From assembly GCA_965229765.1 (NCBI GenBank), contig CBDDJT010000002.1, forward strand, positions 496,001-560,000: 64,000 nt of DNA. Reading direction: 5' to 3'. The DNA is from ASV31 sp965229765. GTDB lineage: Bacteria > Pseudomonadota > Alphaproteobacteria > Rhodobacterales > Rhodobacteraceae. The position numbers and the translations under genes are program-made. The notes beneath the pieces were generated by a model. It worked only from the letters and a program-made list of their open reading frames with translations. It searched no databases and was not told the origin of the DNA. Shown one piece after another: positions 27,761 through 36,301 of this stretch (within the stretch, counting starts at the first letter, position 1; each line of letters starts with the position of its first letter).

Positions 27761-28191
27761 CGTGCATTGTCCAGCGCGTTCAGCGCAGGGCTGGATGCGA
27801 TCATCCAGCCGGCAAAGACCGCACCCTCTGACCCGTCGGCGCGGATCACGAGATAGGCATAGGCGTCGCCCTCTGGGTTGTCGGCGGGATAGCGGCACTC
27901 GCCCAGAAGCACTTCGACACGTCCAAAGCGCGCGCTGGCACCGACATCTATGGTCAGATCCCGTGTCTCTCCCGACACCTTGTCGAGCGCGCGCACCACA
28001 CCGCCCGCGGCTTCTTCAGCCTCGACCCGCCTGTCTTCGGACACGATCTCGCCAGTGCCCGGGACGGGCACCTCGCCCTCGCCGGCCTCTGGCAGGGGCA
28101 CGATGAAGATGTCATTGCTTCCCTGGGCTTGGACCGGTTGCTGGAAGGCGAGGACAGATATCCCGAGACACAGGGCGGCCCGCAAGATCAT
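27724..28191 (-). CDS. DUF2155 secreted protein
   Basis: 155 residues with a Sec signal (AALCLGISVLAFQQPVQAQ). The exported part carries the DUF2155 core: VRALDKVSGETRDLTIDVG, LGECRYPADNPEGDAYAYL and VFAGWMIASSPALNALDNARYDVWVLRC. Alphaproteobacterial family of unknown biochemical role. Neighbours here (mlaD-like and NDUFA12-like) are the usual ones in this group and suggest an envelope function. Confidence 0.9.
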   Translation of the reverse strand: MILRAALCLGISVLAFQQPVQAQGSNDIFIVPLPEAGEGEVPVPGTGEIVSEDRRVEAEEAAGGVVRALDKVSGETRDLTIDVGASARFGRVEVLLGECRYPADNPEGDAYAYLVIRADGSEGAVFAGWMIASSPALNALDNARYDVWVLRCITP

Positions 28192-28652
28192 TGCGACGCT
28201 CCGGCCCCGTCATTGCCCGAGACGAACTTCAGCAGCAGGTTGATCAGGCTGACCGAGCTTTGCGTGTCGATTATCTCTGTCCCGGGTTCCAGATCGAAAG
28301 GTGATCCTCCGGGTAGGATCTCGACGAAATTGCCGCCCAGCAGCCCCTCGGACGAGATCAGGACCGCACTGTCTTCCGGCAATTTCAGGTCGTCAGTGAC
28401 GGTGAAGGTCGCAAGAGCCCGGAAGGTGGCCGCGTCCAGCTCCAGCCCGGTGACCGTGCCGACCTTTACGCCCCCAAGCCGCACGTCGGTGCCGACCGAC
28501 ACCCCCTCGACCGACTGGAACGACGCGGAATAAAGCGACACCCCGTCCCGATCCGCGCCGGTTCCGGTCATTTGTGCGGCAAGGAACAGAAAGCCTGCCG
28601 CGATCGCAAGAACGATCGCGCCGACAAGAGTTTCTGCGGTGTGGTTGGTCAT
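28188..28652 (-). CDS. mlaD: MlaD-type MCE-domain protein
   Basis: 154 residues. One N-terminal helix (AETLVGAIVLAIAAGFLFLAA) anchors a periplasmic MCE domain with VGTDVRLGGVKVGTVTGLEL and SEGLLGGNFVEILPGG. It resembles the ring-forming MlaD subunit that moves phospholipids between membranes. No MlaE/F genes are adjacent, so it may work with components encoded elsewhere. The start at 28652 avoids an Arg-rich leader. Its stop overlaps the ATG of the DUF2155 gene. Confidence 0.88.
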   Translation of the reverse strand: MTNHTAETLVGAIVLAIAAGFLFLAAQMTGTGADRDGVSLYSASFQSVEGVSVGTDVRLGGVKVGTVTGLELDAATFRALATFTVTDDLKLPEDSAVLISSEGLLGGNFVEILPGGSPFDLEPGTEIIDTQSSVSLINLLLKFVSGNDGAGASQ

Positions 28653-28659
28653 CGCCCGC

Positions 28660-29043
28660 CTATTCCGGCTGCCACGCCTCGTAGTCCTTGTGCGCCACCG
28701 GAACGGTACGTCGGATCGACCCCGGGGGCGCATAGGCCAGCGGCGTTCCCGTCAAGTTCTCGACGTGCGGCTTTTCCCATGCCTTGTGCGGAAGTGCGGC
28801 CTTCGAGGGGGGCTCTTTCCATGTATGGTGAAGCCAGCCATGCCAGTCGGGCGACACGCGGCTGGCCTCGGCCTCGCCGTTGTACATGACCCAACGGCGC
28901 TTGCCGTCGGCGGTTTCGTAGTAACGGTTGCCCTGGTCATCCTCACCCACCGGGCGACCCCGCCGCCACGTGTAGAGCATCGTGCCCACCGTGCCCCCGT
29001 TCCACCAGGTCACCGCGCGCAGAAGCGTGTTGAGTATGCCCAT
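28660..29043 (-). CDS. NDUFA12-like complex I accessory subunit
   Basis: 127 residues with the family features: N-terminal TLLRAVTWWNGGTVGT, GNRYYETADGKRRWVMYNGEAEASRVSPDWHGWLHH, then a Pro-rich end. NDUFA12-like proteins are accessory subunits of respiratory complex I in alphaproteobacteria and mitochondria. Seven bases separate it from the mlaD start, same strand. Confidence 0.93.
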   Translation of the reverse strand: MGILNTLLRAVTWWNGGTVGTMLYTWRRGRPVGEDDQGNRYYETADGKRRWVMYNGEAEASRVSPDWHGWLHHTWKEPPSKAALPHKAWEKPHVENLTGTPLAYAPPGSIRRTVPVAHKDYEAWQPE

Positions 29044-29115
29044 CGCTGCCTCCGATCCGTCGGTTTCGGGTATGGCCCATGGCGCGCCCCGCGTCCAGTG
29101 CCAGAACGGCGCGGA

Positions 29116-29496
29116 TCATGGCTGACGCGCCGTTACCTCGATCTCGATCTTCATCTCTGGCACCTGCAATGCGGCCGAGAACATGGTCGCAGCGGGGCGT
29201 GCCCGCGCGAACGCCTCTGACGTGATCGGCCAGCAGCGGGGCCATTCCGCCGGATCGGGGACAATATAGCGCACGCGCACCACATCATCGAGCGTCGCGC
29301 CCGCCCGCGCCAGCGCGCCGGCGATGGTGTCCAGCGCGTTGCGGCACTGTTCCTCGATCGCGTCGGGCATGGTCATGATCGCATAGTCGTAGCCCGTTGT
29401 GCCCGCAACGAAAATCCAGCCGTCCAGCACGACGGCCCGTGAATAGCCGATGTCGCGCTCAAAGGGCGAACCCGTAGAGATGTGCCGACCTGCCAT
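29116..29496 (-). CDS. RidA/YjgF-family protein lacking the catalytic arginine
   Basis: 126 residues with the family fold pattern: FVAGTTGYDYAIM, EEQCRNALDTIAGALARAGATLDDVVRVRYIV and the ending KIEIEVTARQP. In RidA an Arg in the segment before the last strand (P-A-R-S) binds the imine acid. Here the same place reads RPAAT, so true RidA deaminase activity is doubtful, and another Rid subfamily is likely. The start at 29496 has GGGAGGA upstream. An unknown gene and clpX lie upstream on the same strand. Confidence 0.88.
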   Translation of the reverse strand: MAGRHISTGSPFERDIGYSRAVVLDGWIFVAGTTGYDYAIMTMPDAIEEQCRNALDTIAGALARAGATLDDVVRVRYIVPDPAEWPRCWPITSEAFARARPAATMFSAALQVPEMKIEIEVTARQP

Positions 29497-29521
29497 GCCA
29501 TCCTCCCTGCTCAAGGCGTGC

Positions 29522-29821
29522 TCAGAAGACCGCAGCAACCGTCACTTGGGCCGGCGGGCCGGAGTTCACACGAATCTCCACATCGGCACCTTCGGCGCGG
29601 GCGTGGTGCAGGGTATCGAGAAAATCGCGGTAGCGTGCGCTATCGATCGTCACGCGGGGCGGGTCGGCCGAAAGATCCATCCCCTCGGGACCGGAACCAA
29701 AGATCAGCATGACCTTTTCGTCCCTTCGCCCGGCAAGAACGACAGCAACGCCCGCCGAGAGGCCTGCCGCGGCTTCCACAGCTTCCCAGTCTATCGCGTA
29801 TCCCGAAAGCTCGAACCGCAT
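29522..29821 (-). CDS. Hypothetical protein between clpX and the RidA-like gene
   Basis: 99 residues, no signal peptide or membrane helix. It reads as a small alpha/beta protein: MRFELSGYAIDWEAVEAAAG, VAVVLAGRRDEKVMLIFGSG and ARYRDFLDTLHHARAEGADVEIRVN. I recognise no family. It lies 17 bases downstream of clpX, so it may be read through from clpX. Confidence 0.6.
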   Translation of the reverse strand: MRFELSGYAIDWEAVEAAAGLSAGVAVVLAGRRDEKVMLIFGSGPEGMDLSADPPRVTIDSARYRDFLDTLHHARAEGADVEIRVNSGPPAQVTVAAVF

Positions 29822-29838
29822 TGCGGCCCTCCGCCTGC

Positions 29839-31098
29839 CTACCCGGCGCTTGCGCCTTCCTTCTTGGAATCGGCGTAGATCATCAACGGAGATGCCTCGG
29901 ACGTGACAACCTCTTCATTGACGACCACCTCGTCCACCCCGTCCATGCCAGGCAGGTCGAACATCGTGTCGAGCAGGATGTCTTCCATGATCGAGCGCAG
30001 CCCGCGTGCGCCGGTCTTGCGGGCGATGGCGCGCTTGGCGATGGCCCGCAGGGCGTCGTCGGTGAAGGTCAGCTGCGCGTCTTCAAGCTCGAAGAGGCGC
30101 TGGTACTGCTTGACCAGGGCGTTCTTCGGTTCTGTCAGGATGGTGACAAGCGCGTCCTCGTCCAGGTCGCCCAGCGTCGCGATCACCGGCAAGCGACCCA
30201 CGAATTCCGGGATCAGGCCGAACTTCAGCAGATCCTCGGGTTCCAGCTGGGTGAACATCTCGCCGATGCCGCGGCTGTCCTCGTCCTTGACGTCGGCGCC
30301 GAACCCGATGGCAGAGCCCTTGCCGCGCTGCGCGATGATCTTTTCCAGCCCGGCGAAGGCGCCGCCGCAGATGAACAGGATGTTCGTCGTGTCCACCTGC
30401 AGGAATTCCTGCTGGGGATGCTTGCGCCCACCCTGCGGCGGCACGCTGGCGACCGTGCCTTCCATAAGCTTCAGCAGCGCCTGCTGCACGCCCTCGCCCG
30501 ACACGTCCCGCGTGATTGAGGGGTTGTCGGACTTGCGCGTGATCTTGTCGACCTCGTCGATGTAGACGATGCCGCGCTGCGCGCGTTCGACATTGTATTC
30601 GCTCGATTGCAGAAGCTTGAGGATGATGTTCTCTACATCCTCGCCCACGTAACCCGCTTCGGTCAGCGTCGTGGCGTCGGCCATGGTGAAGGGCACGTCG
30701 AGGATGCGCGCCAGCGTCTGCGCCAGAAGCGTCTTGCCGCAGCCGGTGGGCCCAATCAGCAGGATGTTGGACTTCGAAAGTTCGATGTCCGACTTGCCGG
30801 CATGGTTCAGACGTTTGTAGTGGTTGTGCACGGCGACGGCGAGCACGCGCTTGGCGTGGCTCTGCCCGATCACGTAGTCGTCGAGAACGTCACAGATCTC
30901 GCGCGGGGTCGGTACCCCGTCGGATGCCTTGAGCCCGGCGCTTTTTGTTTCCTCGCGGATAATGTCCATGCACAATTCGACGCATTCGTCGCAAATGAAC
31001 ACGGTCGGGCCCGCAATCAGCTTGCGCACCTCGTGCTGGCTCTTGCCGCAGAAAGAGCAGTAGAGGGTGTTCTTGCTGTCGCCCGAGTTGTTCGCCAT
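29839..31098 (-). CDS. clpX: ClpX, ATPase subunit of the ClpXP protease
   Basis: 419 residues. N-terminal C4 zinc-binding domain (CSFCGKSQ, then CDECVELC), Walker A GPTGCGKT, pore loop GYVGED, Walker B VYIDEVDKI and the ClpP-docking loop IGFGAD. It unfolds tagged substrates and feeds them to ClpP. clpP is encoded 122 bp upstream on the same strand, the usual order; the gap suggests clpX also has its own promoter. Confidence 0.97.
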   Translation of the reverse strand: MANNSGDSKNTLYCSFCGKSQHEVRKLIAGPTVFICDECVELCMDIIREETKSAGLKASDGVPTPREICDVLDDYVIGQSHAKRVLAVAVHNHYKRLNHAGKSDIELSKSNILLIGPTGCGKTLLAQTLARILDVPFTMADATTLTEAGYVGEDVENIILKLLQSSEYNVERAQRGIVYIDEVDKITRKSDNPSITRDVSGEGVQQALLKLMEGTVASVPPQGGRKHPQQEFLQVDTTNILFICGGAFAGLEKIIAQRGKGSAIGFGADVKDEDSRGIGEMFTQLEPEDLLKFGLIPEFVGRLPVIATLGDLDEDALVTILTEPKNALVKQYQRLFELEDAQLTFTDDALRAIAKRAIARKTGARGLRSIMEDILLDTMFDLPGMDGVDEVVVNEEVVTSEASPLMIYADSKKEGASAG

Positions 31099-31220
31099 CA
31101 GTCTACCTCTTGGCGCCAGTGTGGTTTCTTAGCGCATTCTGCCCCCGGAATGGGGCAGTTTGCGGAAGCCTATGGCAGGAGAATCCCGGGCACAACGCCA
31201 AAATGCCCGGACGCCGGGCC

Positions 31221-31850
31221 TCAGCCCTTGTCCTCGGTCTTCTCGCGGCGGTCGACAATCTCGTCGATCAGGCCCCAGGCCTTGGCCTCGTCAGGCGACA
31301 TGAAGTTGTCCCGCTCCAGTGCGGCCACGACCGTGTCCATGTCTTGCCCGGTATGCGCCACATAGATCGCGTTAAGCCGGTCCTTCAGTTTCTGGGTCTC
31401 CTGCGCATGGATCATGATGTCCGTCGCCTGGCCCTGGTAGCCACCCGAGGGCTGGTGCACCATGATCCGGCTGTTGGGCAGCGAAAAGCGCATCCCCGGC
31501 TCGCCGGCGGTCAGCAGCAGCGACCCCATCGACGCCGCCTGCCCCACGCAAAGCGTCGAGACCTTGGGCTTGATGTATTGCATCGTGTCATAGATCGACA
31601 GCCCCGACGTCACCACGCCACCGGGGCTGTTGATGTACATCGAGATTTCCTTGGAAGGATTCTCCGCCTCGAGGTGAAGCAGCTGTGCGACAATCAGGCT
31701 GGACATCCCGTCATGGACGGGGCCCGACACGAAGATGATGCGCTCTTTCAGAAGGCGCGAGAAAATGTCGTAGGCCCGTTCGCCCCGGCTGGTCTGTTCG
31801 ACGACCATGGGCACAAGCGTATTCATGTAGAAGTCTCGGGGGTCCTGCAT
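31221..31850 (-). CDS. clpP: ClpP serine protease
   Basis: 209 residues. The nucleophile is Ser in GQAASMGSLLL, the His is in NSRIMVHQPSGGYQGQATDI, and an Asp follows in the late helical part. The N-terminus MNTLVPMVVEQTSRGERAYDIFSRLLKERI is standard. It forms the tetradecameric chamber for ClpX and ClpA. First gene of the clpP-clpX pair. Confidence 0.97.
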   Translation of the reverse strand: MQDPRDFYMNTLVPMVVEQTSRGERAYDIFSRLLKERIIFVSGPVHDGMSSLIVAQLLHLEAENPSKEISMYINSPGGVVTSGLSIYDTMQYIKPKVSTLCVGQAASMGSLLLTAGEPGMRFSLPNSRIMVHQPSGGYQGQATDIMIHAQETQKLKDRLNAIYVAHTGQDMDTVVAALERDNFMSPDEAKAWGLIDEIVDRREKTEDKG

Positions 31851-31977
31851 CTCGCCTGCCTCAGATTTCTTGAAGGGTTAGTCCGAATGTCCTGACGGAG
31901 TCTTAGTCACCCACCCACCCCCCTGCAAGGGACGGCGGCCAGTTGAATGACGCGCGGGCCGGAATAGTTCGACCGGC

Positions 31978-33201
31978 ATGACACCCGGACCCTGCCACTC
32001 GCCCCTGCCCGCCCCTACCCGCGCCGCCGGTCTTGCGCGGCTGCGTGACTTCGTGAGGGACGCGGGCCGGACATATGCGGCGCGGCGCAATCACGACCTT
32101 CCGGGGCACCCGCATGTTTCGCGGCTATCGGCCCATATCCGCCACAGGCTGCTTGCAGAGGATGAGGTGCTGGCCGCCGTGCTTGGGCGTCATTCCCGTG
32201 TGGCGGCGGAAAAATTCGTGCAGGAAGTCTATTGGCGCACCTACTGGAAGGGCTGGCTTGAACGCCGCCCCTCTGTCTGGACGCGGTACCGGGCCGGCGT
32301 CCTGCGCGGGCTTGACCGTGTCGCTGCGGAGCCCGGGCTTCATGACACATGGCAGGCGGCCTGCACCGGCGACACGGGCATCGACGCCTTCGATCACTGG
32401 GCACGGGAACTGGTTCGGACGGCCTATCTTCACAATCACGCGCGCATGTGGTTCGCCTCGATCTGGATCTTCACGCTGCGACTGCCGTGGGAGCTTGGGG
32501 CGGATTTCTTCCTGCGCCACCTAGCCGATGGCGACCCCGCCTCGAACACGCTTGGCTGGCGATGGGTTGCGGGCCTTCAGACGCCGGGCAAGACCTACAT
32601 GGCGCGCGCCGACAACATCGCGCGGTACACCGAAGGGCGGTTTTCTCCTCGCGGACTTGCGGACAGCGCGGTGCCTGTCGAGGGCGCGCCGAACCCACCC
32701 GCGGGGCCGGTGCCGGCATCGGGCAGATGGGACCCGGCCCTGCCAACCGGGTTGCTGCTGACAGAGGACGACCTGTCGCCCGGCTTCGTGCTCTCTCGGG
32801 GCCTCGATCCTGCGGGCCTTGCCATCCTGCGGAGCGACGACATTCGAAGCCCGCTGGCAACATCGGCGCCGGTTTGTGCCTTCACCGAAGGGGCCATCGC
32901 GGATACAGGGGCCCGGCACGAAGACAGGGCTGGGCCGAAACCCGGCATTTGGCGCGGCCCGCAGGCCGTCGAGGCGGCACTCGACTGGGCCAGCGGCTAT
33001 CGCCAGATCGTAGCGCCCTGGACGCCGATCGGACCCGCGAGGGAGCGTTTGGACATTCTGGCCACACGCCTTGAGGCGCGGCGCATCCCCATCGTGCGCG
33101 TCCTGCGTGACCACGACGCCGCCGCATGGCCGCATGCCACTCACGGCTTCTTTCGCTTTCGCGAGAAAATCCCGGGTCTTCTATCCGGCGGGGCGGGCTG
33201 A
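31978..33201 (+). CDS. Photolyase/cryptochrome-like FAD-binding protein without the N-terminal antenna domain
   Basis: 407 residues. Residues ~15-235 match the FAD-binding helical domain of class I photolyases and cryptochromes: RRNHDLPGHPHVSRLSAHIRHRLL, WRTYWKGWLERRP, WARELVRTAYLHNHARMWFAS, ASNTLGWRWVAGLQTPGKTY and NIARYTEGRF. The alpha/beta photolyase domain that normally precedes it (~130-200 residues) is missing. Instead ~170 residues follow (GLLLTEDDLSP ... VRVLRDHDAAAWPHATHGFF), which may be a Rossmann-like domain in swapped order. DNA repair or light sensing is possible. No neighbour points to a pathway. Confidence 0.8.
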   Translation: MTPGPCHSPLPAPTRAAGLARLRDFVRDAGRTYAARRNHDLPGHPHVSRLSAHIRHRLLAEDEVLAAVLGRHSRVAAEKFVQEVYWRTYWKGWLERRPSVWTRYRAGVLRGLDRVAAEPGLHDTWQAACTGDTGIDAFDHWARELVRTAYLHNHARMWFASIWIFTLRLPWELGADFFLRHLADGDPASNTLGWRWVAGLQTPGKTYMARADNIARYTEGRFSPRGLADSAVPVEGAPNPPAGPVPASGRWDPALPTGLLLTEDDLSPGFVLSRGLDPAGLAILRSDDIRSPLATSAPVCAFTEGAIADTGARHEDRAGPKPGIWRGPQAVEAALDWASGYRQIVAPWTPIGPARERLDILATRLEARRIPIVRVLRDHDAAAWPHATHGFFRFREKIPGLLSGGAG

Positions 33202-33315
33202 AAGGCCACCGCACCACTCTCCCCCGCGTGCCACAGGCGCTTACGCTGCAGTTTCAAGGCCCAAGACGTGCCTTCCCCCTTTTCCGCAGACCAGATCCAC
33301 GCCACTTTGGCCGAC

Positions 33316-34200
33316 ATGATCGACAAGCTTGAAATGTTCATCGCCCTCGCGCAGGAAAAGCACTTCGGACGCGCCGCCGATGACAGAGGCGTGACACAGC
33401 CGACCCTTTCGGCGGGCATCAAGCAGCTGGAGGACCAGTTGGGCGTTCAACTGGTCTGGCGCGGATCACGGTTTCAGGGCCTGACCCCCGAAGGTCAGCG
33501 GGTGCTGGAATGGGCCCGCCAGATCGTCGGGGACGCCCGGACGATGAAGGAAGAGATGCGCGCGGCACGGCGCGGCCTGTCGGGCAACCTGCGCCTGGCG
33601 GCAATACCGACGGCGCTGGCCATGGTCGCCCAGCTGACCACGCCGTTTCGCGCCCATCACCCGAACGTGCGCTTCAGCGTAAGCTCTCGGACCAGCCAGG
33701 AAACCCTGGCGCTTCTGGAGAACCTGGAGATCGACGCGGGCATCACCTATCTCGACAACGAACCGCTGGGACGGGTCGCGACCGTTCCTCTGTACCGGGA
33801 ACGCTATGTCTATGTCTGCCGCACCGGCGCGCCCGAGGCCGCCCGGGACGTGCTGACCTGGGCCGAGGCGTCGTCGCTGCCTCTGGCGCTGCTGACCCCG
33901 GACATGCAGAACCGGCGCATCCTGAACCAGACATTTTCCGCCGCCGGGGTGTCTGCGCACCCCGTGATAGAGGCGAATTCCGTGCTGGCGCTGATCTCGC
34001 ATGTCATCGAGGCAGGGCTCGGCGCGATCCTTCCCCTTAAGACGACGCAGATGTTCCTGAAGACCGGGACGCTGGCCGCGGTGCCTTTGGTAGAGCCGGA
34101 TGTAAGCCACGAGGTCGGCCTTGTCGCACCGTATCGCGAACCGCATACACCGGTCCTCGACGCGCTGTTGCGCGAGGCACGCGCCATTGCCGAGGACTGA
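33316..34200 (+). CDS. LysR-family regulator of the formate dehydrogenase operon
   Basis: 294 residues from the ATG at 33316; an in-frame start 16 codons upstream is possible. The winged helix-turn-helix is in the first 60 residues (MFIALAQEKHFGRAADDRGVTQPTLSAGIKQLE), followed by the LysR effector domain (YLDNEPLGRVATVPLYRERY). It lies directly upstream of and co-oriented with fdsGBA, with a T-N11-A palindrome between them. It is probably the formate-responsive activator, inferred from position. Confidence 0.88.
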   Translation: MIDKLEMFIALAQEKHFGRAADDRGVTQPTLSAGIKQLEDQLGVQLVWRGSRFQGLTPEGQRVLEWARQIVGDARTMKEEMRAARRGLSGNLRLAAIPTALAMVAQLTTPFRAHHPNVRFSVSSRTSQETLALLENLEIDAGITYLDNEPLGRVATVPLYRERYVYVCRTGAPEAARDVLTWAEASSLPLALLTPDMQNRRILNQTFSAAGVSAHPVIEANSVLALISHVIEAGLGAILPLKTTQMFLKTGTLAAVPLVEPDVSHEVGLVAPYREPHTPVLDALLREARAIAED

Positions 34201-34204
34201 GCGG

Positions 34205-34223
34205 CGATAGAGATCTTCTATCG
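34205..34223. promoter_or_regulatory. LysR-type operator in front of fdsG
   Basis: CGATAGA-GATCT-TCTATCG is a perfect seven-base inverted repeat with a five-base centre and contains T-N11-A (T34208, A34220). It lies just after the lysR stop and 79 bases before the fdsG start. Confidence 0.7.
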
Positions 34224-34301
34224 AACAACGAGATCCCCGCATTGATCGGCTTGTCACTTCGTCCGACACCCGTCCGGGCAGAGACCCGGAGGACCGCACC
34301 C

Positions 34302-34772
34302 TTGACCCATACCGATACCTTGTCCGAACAGGTGGCCCAGATCTGCACGGCCCATGCCGGACGTGAGGGCCCGCTCTTGCCGATCCTGCACGATGTACAG
34401 GCGGCCTTCGGTCATGTGCCTTCTGCCGCCCTGCCGGTGATCGCGGGCGCACTGAACCTGACGCGGGCCGAGGTGCACGGGGTCATGAGTTTCTACCACG
34501 ATTTCCGCGAGTCCCCGGCGGGCCGGCACGTGGTGAAGTTCTGTCGGGCGGAGGCCTGTCAGGCCGTGGGCGCAGAGCGCAGCATTGCCGCCGCCAAACA
34601 AGCTCTGGGGATCGAACTTGGCGAAACGACCGCCGATGGCGCGATCACGCTGGAACCCGTCTATTGCCTTGGTCTGTGCGCCTGCGGCCCCGCCGCGCTG
34701 GTTGATGGCGACGTCGTGGGGCGGGTCGATGCGGCACGGGCCCAAGCGATCGTGAAGGGACTTCCACGATGA
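34302..34772 (+). CDS. fdsG: NAD-dependent formate dehydrogenase gamma subunit
   Basis: 156 residues. NuoE-like [2Fe-2S] subunit with all four Cys ligands: C81 and C86 (KFCRAEACQ), C121 and C125 (YCLGLCACGP). It passes electrons between FdsA and FdsB in the soluble complex. I chose the TTG at 34302, because GGAGGA lies eight bases before it and the family N-terminus starts there. An ATG at 34242 would add 20 residues with no conserved character. The stop overlaps the fdsB ATG. Confidence 0.9.
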   Translation: MTHTDTLSEQVAQICTAHAGREGPLLPILHDVQAAFGHVPSAALPVIAGALNLTRAEVHGVMSFYHDFRESPAGRHVVKFCRAEACQAVGAERSIAAAKQALGIELGETTADGAITLEPVYCLGLCACGPAALVDGDVVGRVDAARAQAIVKGLPR

Positions 34773-36301
34773 CGATGACGATCTACCTGCCGCGGGACGC
34801 GGCCGCGAGGGCGCTGGGGGCCGACGCGGTCGCTGACGCACTGACCGCCGAGGCCGAGGCACGCGGGATCGAGCTGCGCCTCGTGCGCACCGGCACGCGC
34901 GGGATGATCTGGCTTGAACCGCTGGCCGAGGTGATGATCGGCGGGGTGCGCCATGGCATCGGCCCGATGACCCCTGCCGACGTTCCGGCGCTCCTGAACG
35001 GCGCAGGCGCGCATCCCAAGGCGCTTGGCCCGGTCGAGGATATCCCGTTCTTCGCCCGCCAGACCCGCCTGACGTTTCAGCGCTGCGGCGTGATCGACCC
35101 CCTGTCGCTGGAGGATTACGCGGCGCATGGCGGGCTGGCCGGCCTGCGCCGGGCGCTCGGCATGACCGGCGCCGAGATCGTGCAGGAGGTCACCGACAGC
35201 GGCCTGCGCGGGCGCGGCGGCGCGGGCTTTCCTACTGGCATAAAGTGGAAGACGGTGCTGGGGGCCGAAGCCGACCAGAAATACATCGTGTGCAACGCCG
35301 ACGAGGGCGACAGCGGCACCTTCGCCGACCGCATGATCATGGAGGGCGACCCCTTCTGCCTGATCGAGGGCATGGCCATCGCCGGGCTGGGGGTGGGCGC
35401 GACGCGGGGCTATGTCTACCTGCGCAGCGAATACCCCGACGCGATCGAGGTGATGACGCGCGCGGTCGAGATCGCGCGCGCGACGGGGGTTCTGGGCGCA
35501 GATGTTCTGGGCTCTGGCCGGACCTTCGACATGGAAATCCGGGTAGGCGCCGGGGCCTATGTCTGCGGCGAGGAGACCTCGCTTCTGAACTCGCTGGAGG
35601 GCAAGCGCGGCGTGGTCCGCGCCAAGCCGCCGCTTCCGGCGCTGGAGGGCTTCCTGGGCCGGCCGACCGTGGTGAACAACGTGATCTCGCTGGCCACCGT
35701 GCCGGTGATCTTCGAGAAGGGCGCGCAGCATTACGCCGAGTTCGGGCTGGGCCGGTCGCGCGGAACGATCCCGCTACAGATTGCGGGCAATGTCCGTTTT
35801 GGCGGACTCTTCGAGACCGCCTTCGGCCTGCCGCTGGGCGAGATCGTGAACGACATCGCCGGCGGCACCGCCAGCGGGCGCCCGGTCAAGGCGGTGCAGG
35901 TGGGCGGGCCTCTTGGCGCCTATTTCCCGGTGTCCGAGTTCGACACGCCCTTCGGTTATGAAGAGTTCGACGGCGCGGGCGGGCTGATCGGGCACGCCGG
36001 GCTGGTGGTGTTCGACGACAGCGCAGACATGCTGCGCATGGCGCGCTTCGCGATGGAGTTCTGCGCCATCGAAAGCTGCGGCAAGTGCACGCCCTGCCGG
36101 ATCGGTGCGGTCCGGGGCGTCGAGACGGTGGACCGCATCGCGGCGGGCGACACCGGCGCGATCCCGCTTCTGACCGACCTGTGCGAGACGATGAAGGCAG
36201 GCTCGCTCTGCGCCCTGGGTGGCTTCACGCCCTACCCGGTGCTGTCGGCGCTCACCCATTTCCCAGACGATTTCGCGACCCGCAAGGAGGCCGCCGAATG
36301 A
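34769..36301 (+). CDS. fdsB: NAD-dependent formate dehydrogenase beta subunit
   Basis: 510 residues. NuoF-like subunit with a thioredoxin-like N-terminal part (1-130), FMN/NAD site GRGGAGFPTGIKWK and CNADEGDSGTFADR, and the [4Fe-4S] motif SCGKCTPCRIG followed by a distant Cys. It reduces NAD+ with electrons from formate. ATGA overlaps join it to fdsG upstream and fdsA downstream. Confidence 0.95.
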   Translation: MTMTIYLPRDAAARALGADAVADALTAEAEARGIELRLVRTGTRGMIWLEPLAEVMIGGVRHGIGPMTPADVPALLNGAGAHPKALGPVEDIPFFARQTRLTFQRCGVIDPLSLEDYAAHGGLAGLRRALGMTGAEIVQEVTDSGLRGRGGAGFPTGIKWKTVLGAEADQKYIVCNADEGDSGTFADRMIMEGDPFCLIEGMAIAGLGVGATRGYVYLRSEYPDAIEVMTRAVEIARATGVLGADVLGSGRTFDMEIRVGAGAYVCGEETSLLNSLEGKRGVVRAKPPLPALEGFLGRPTVVNNVISLATVPVIFEKGAQHYAEFGLGRSRGTIPLQIAGNVRFGGLFETAFGLPLGEIVNDIAGGTASGRPVKAVQVGGPLGAYFPVSEFDTPFGYEEFDGAGGLIGHAGLVVFDDSADMLRMARFAMEFCAIESCGKCTPCRIGAVRGVETVDRIAAGDTGAIPLLTDLCETMKAGSLCALGGFTPYPVLSALTHFPDDFATRKEAAE

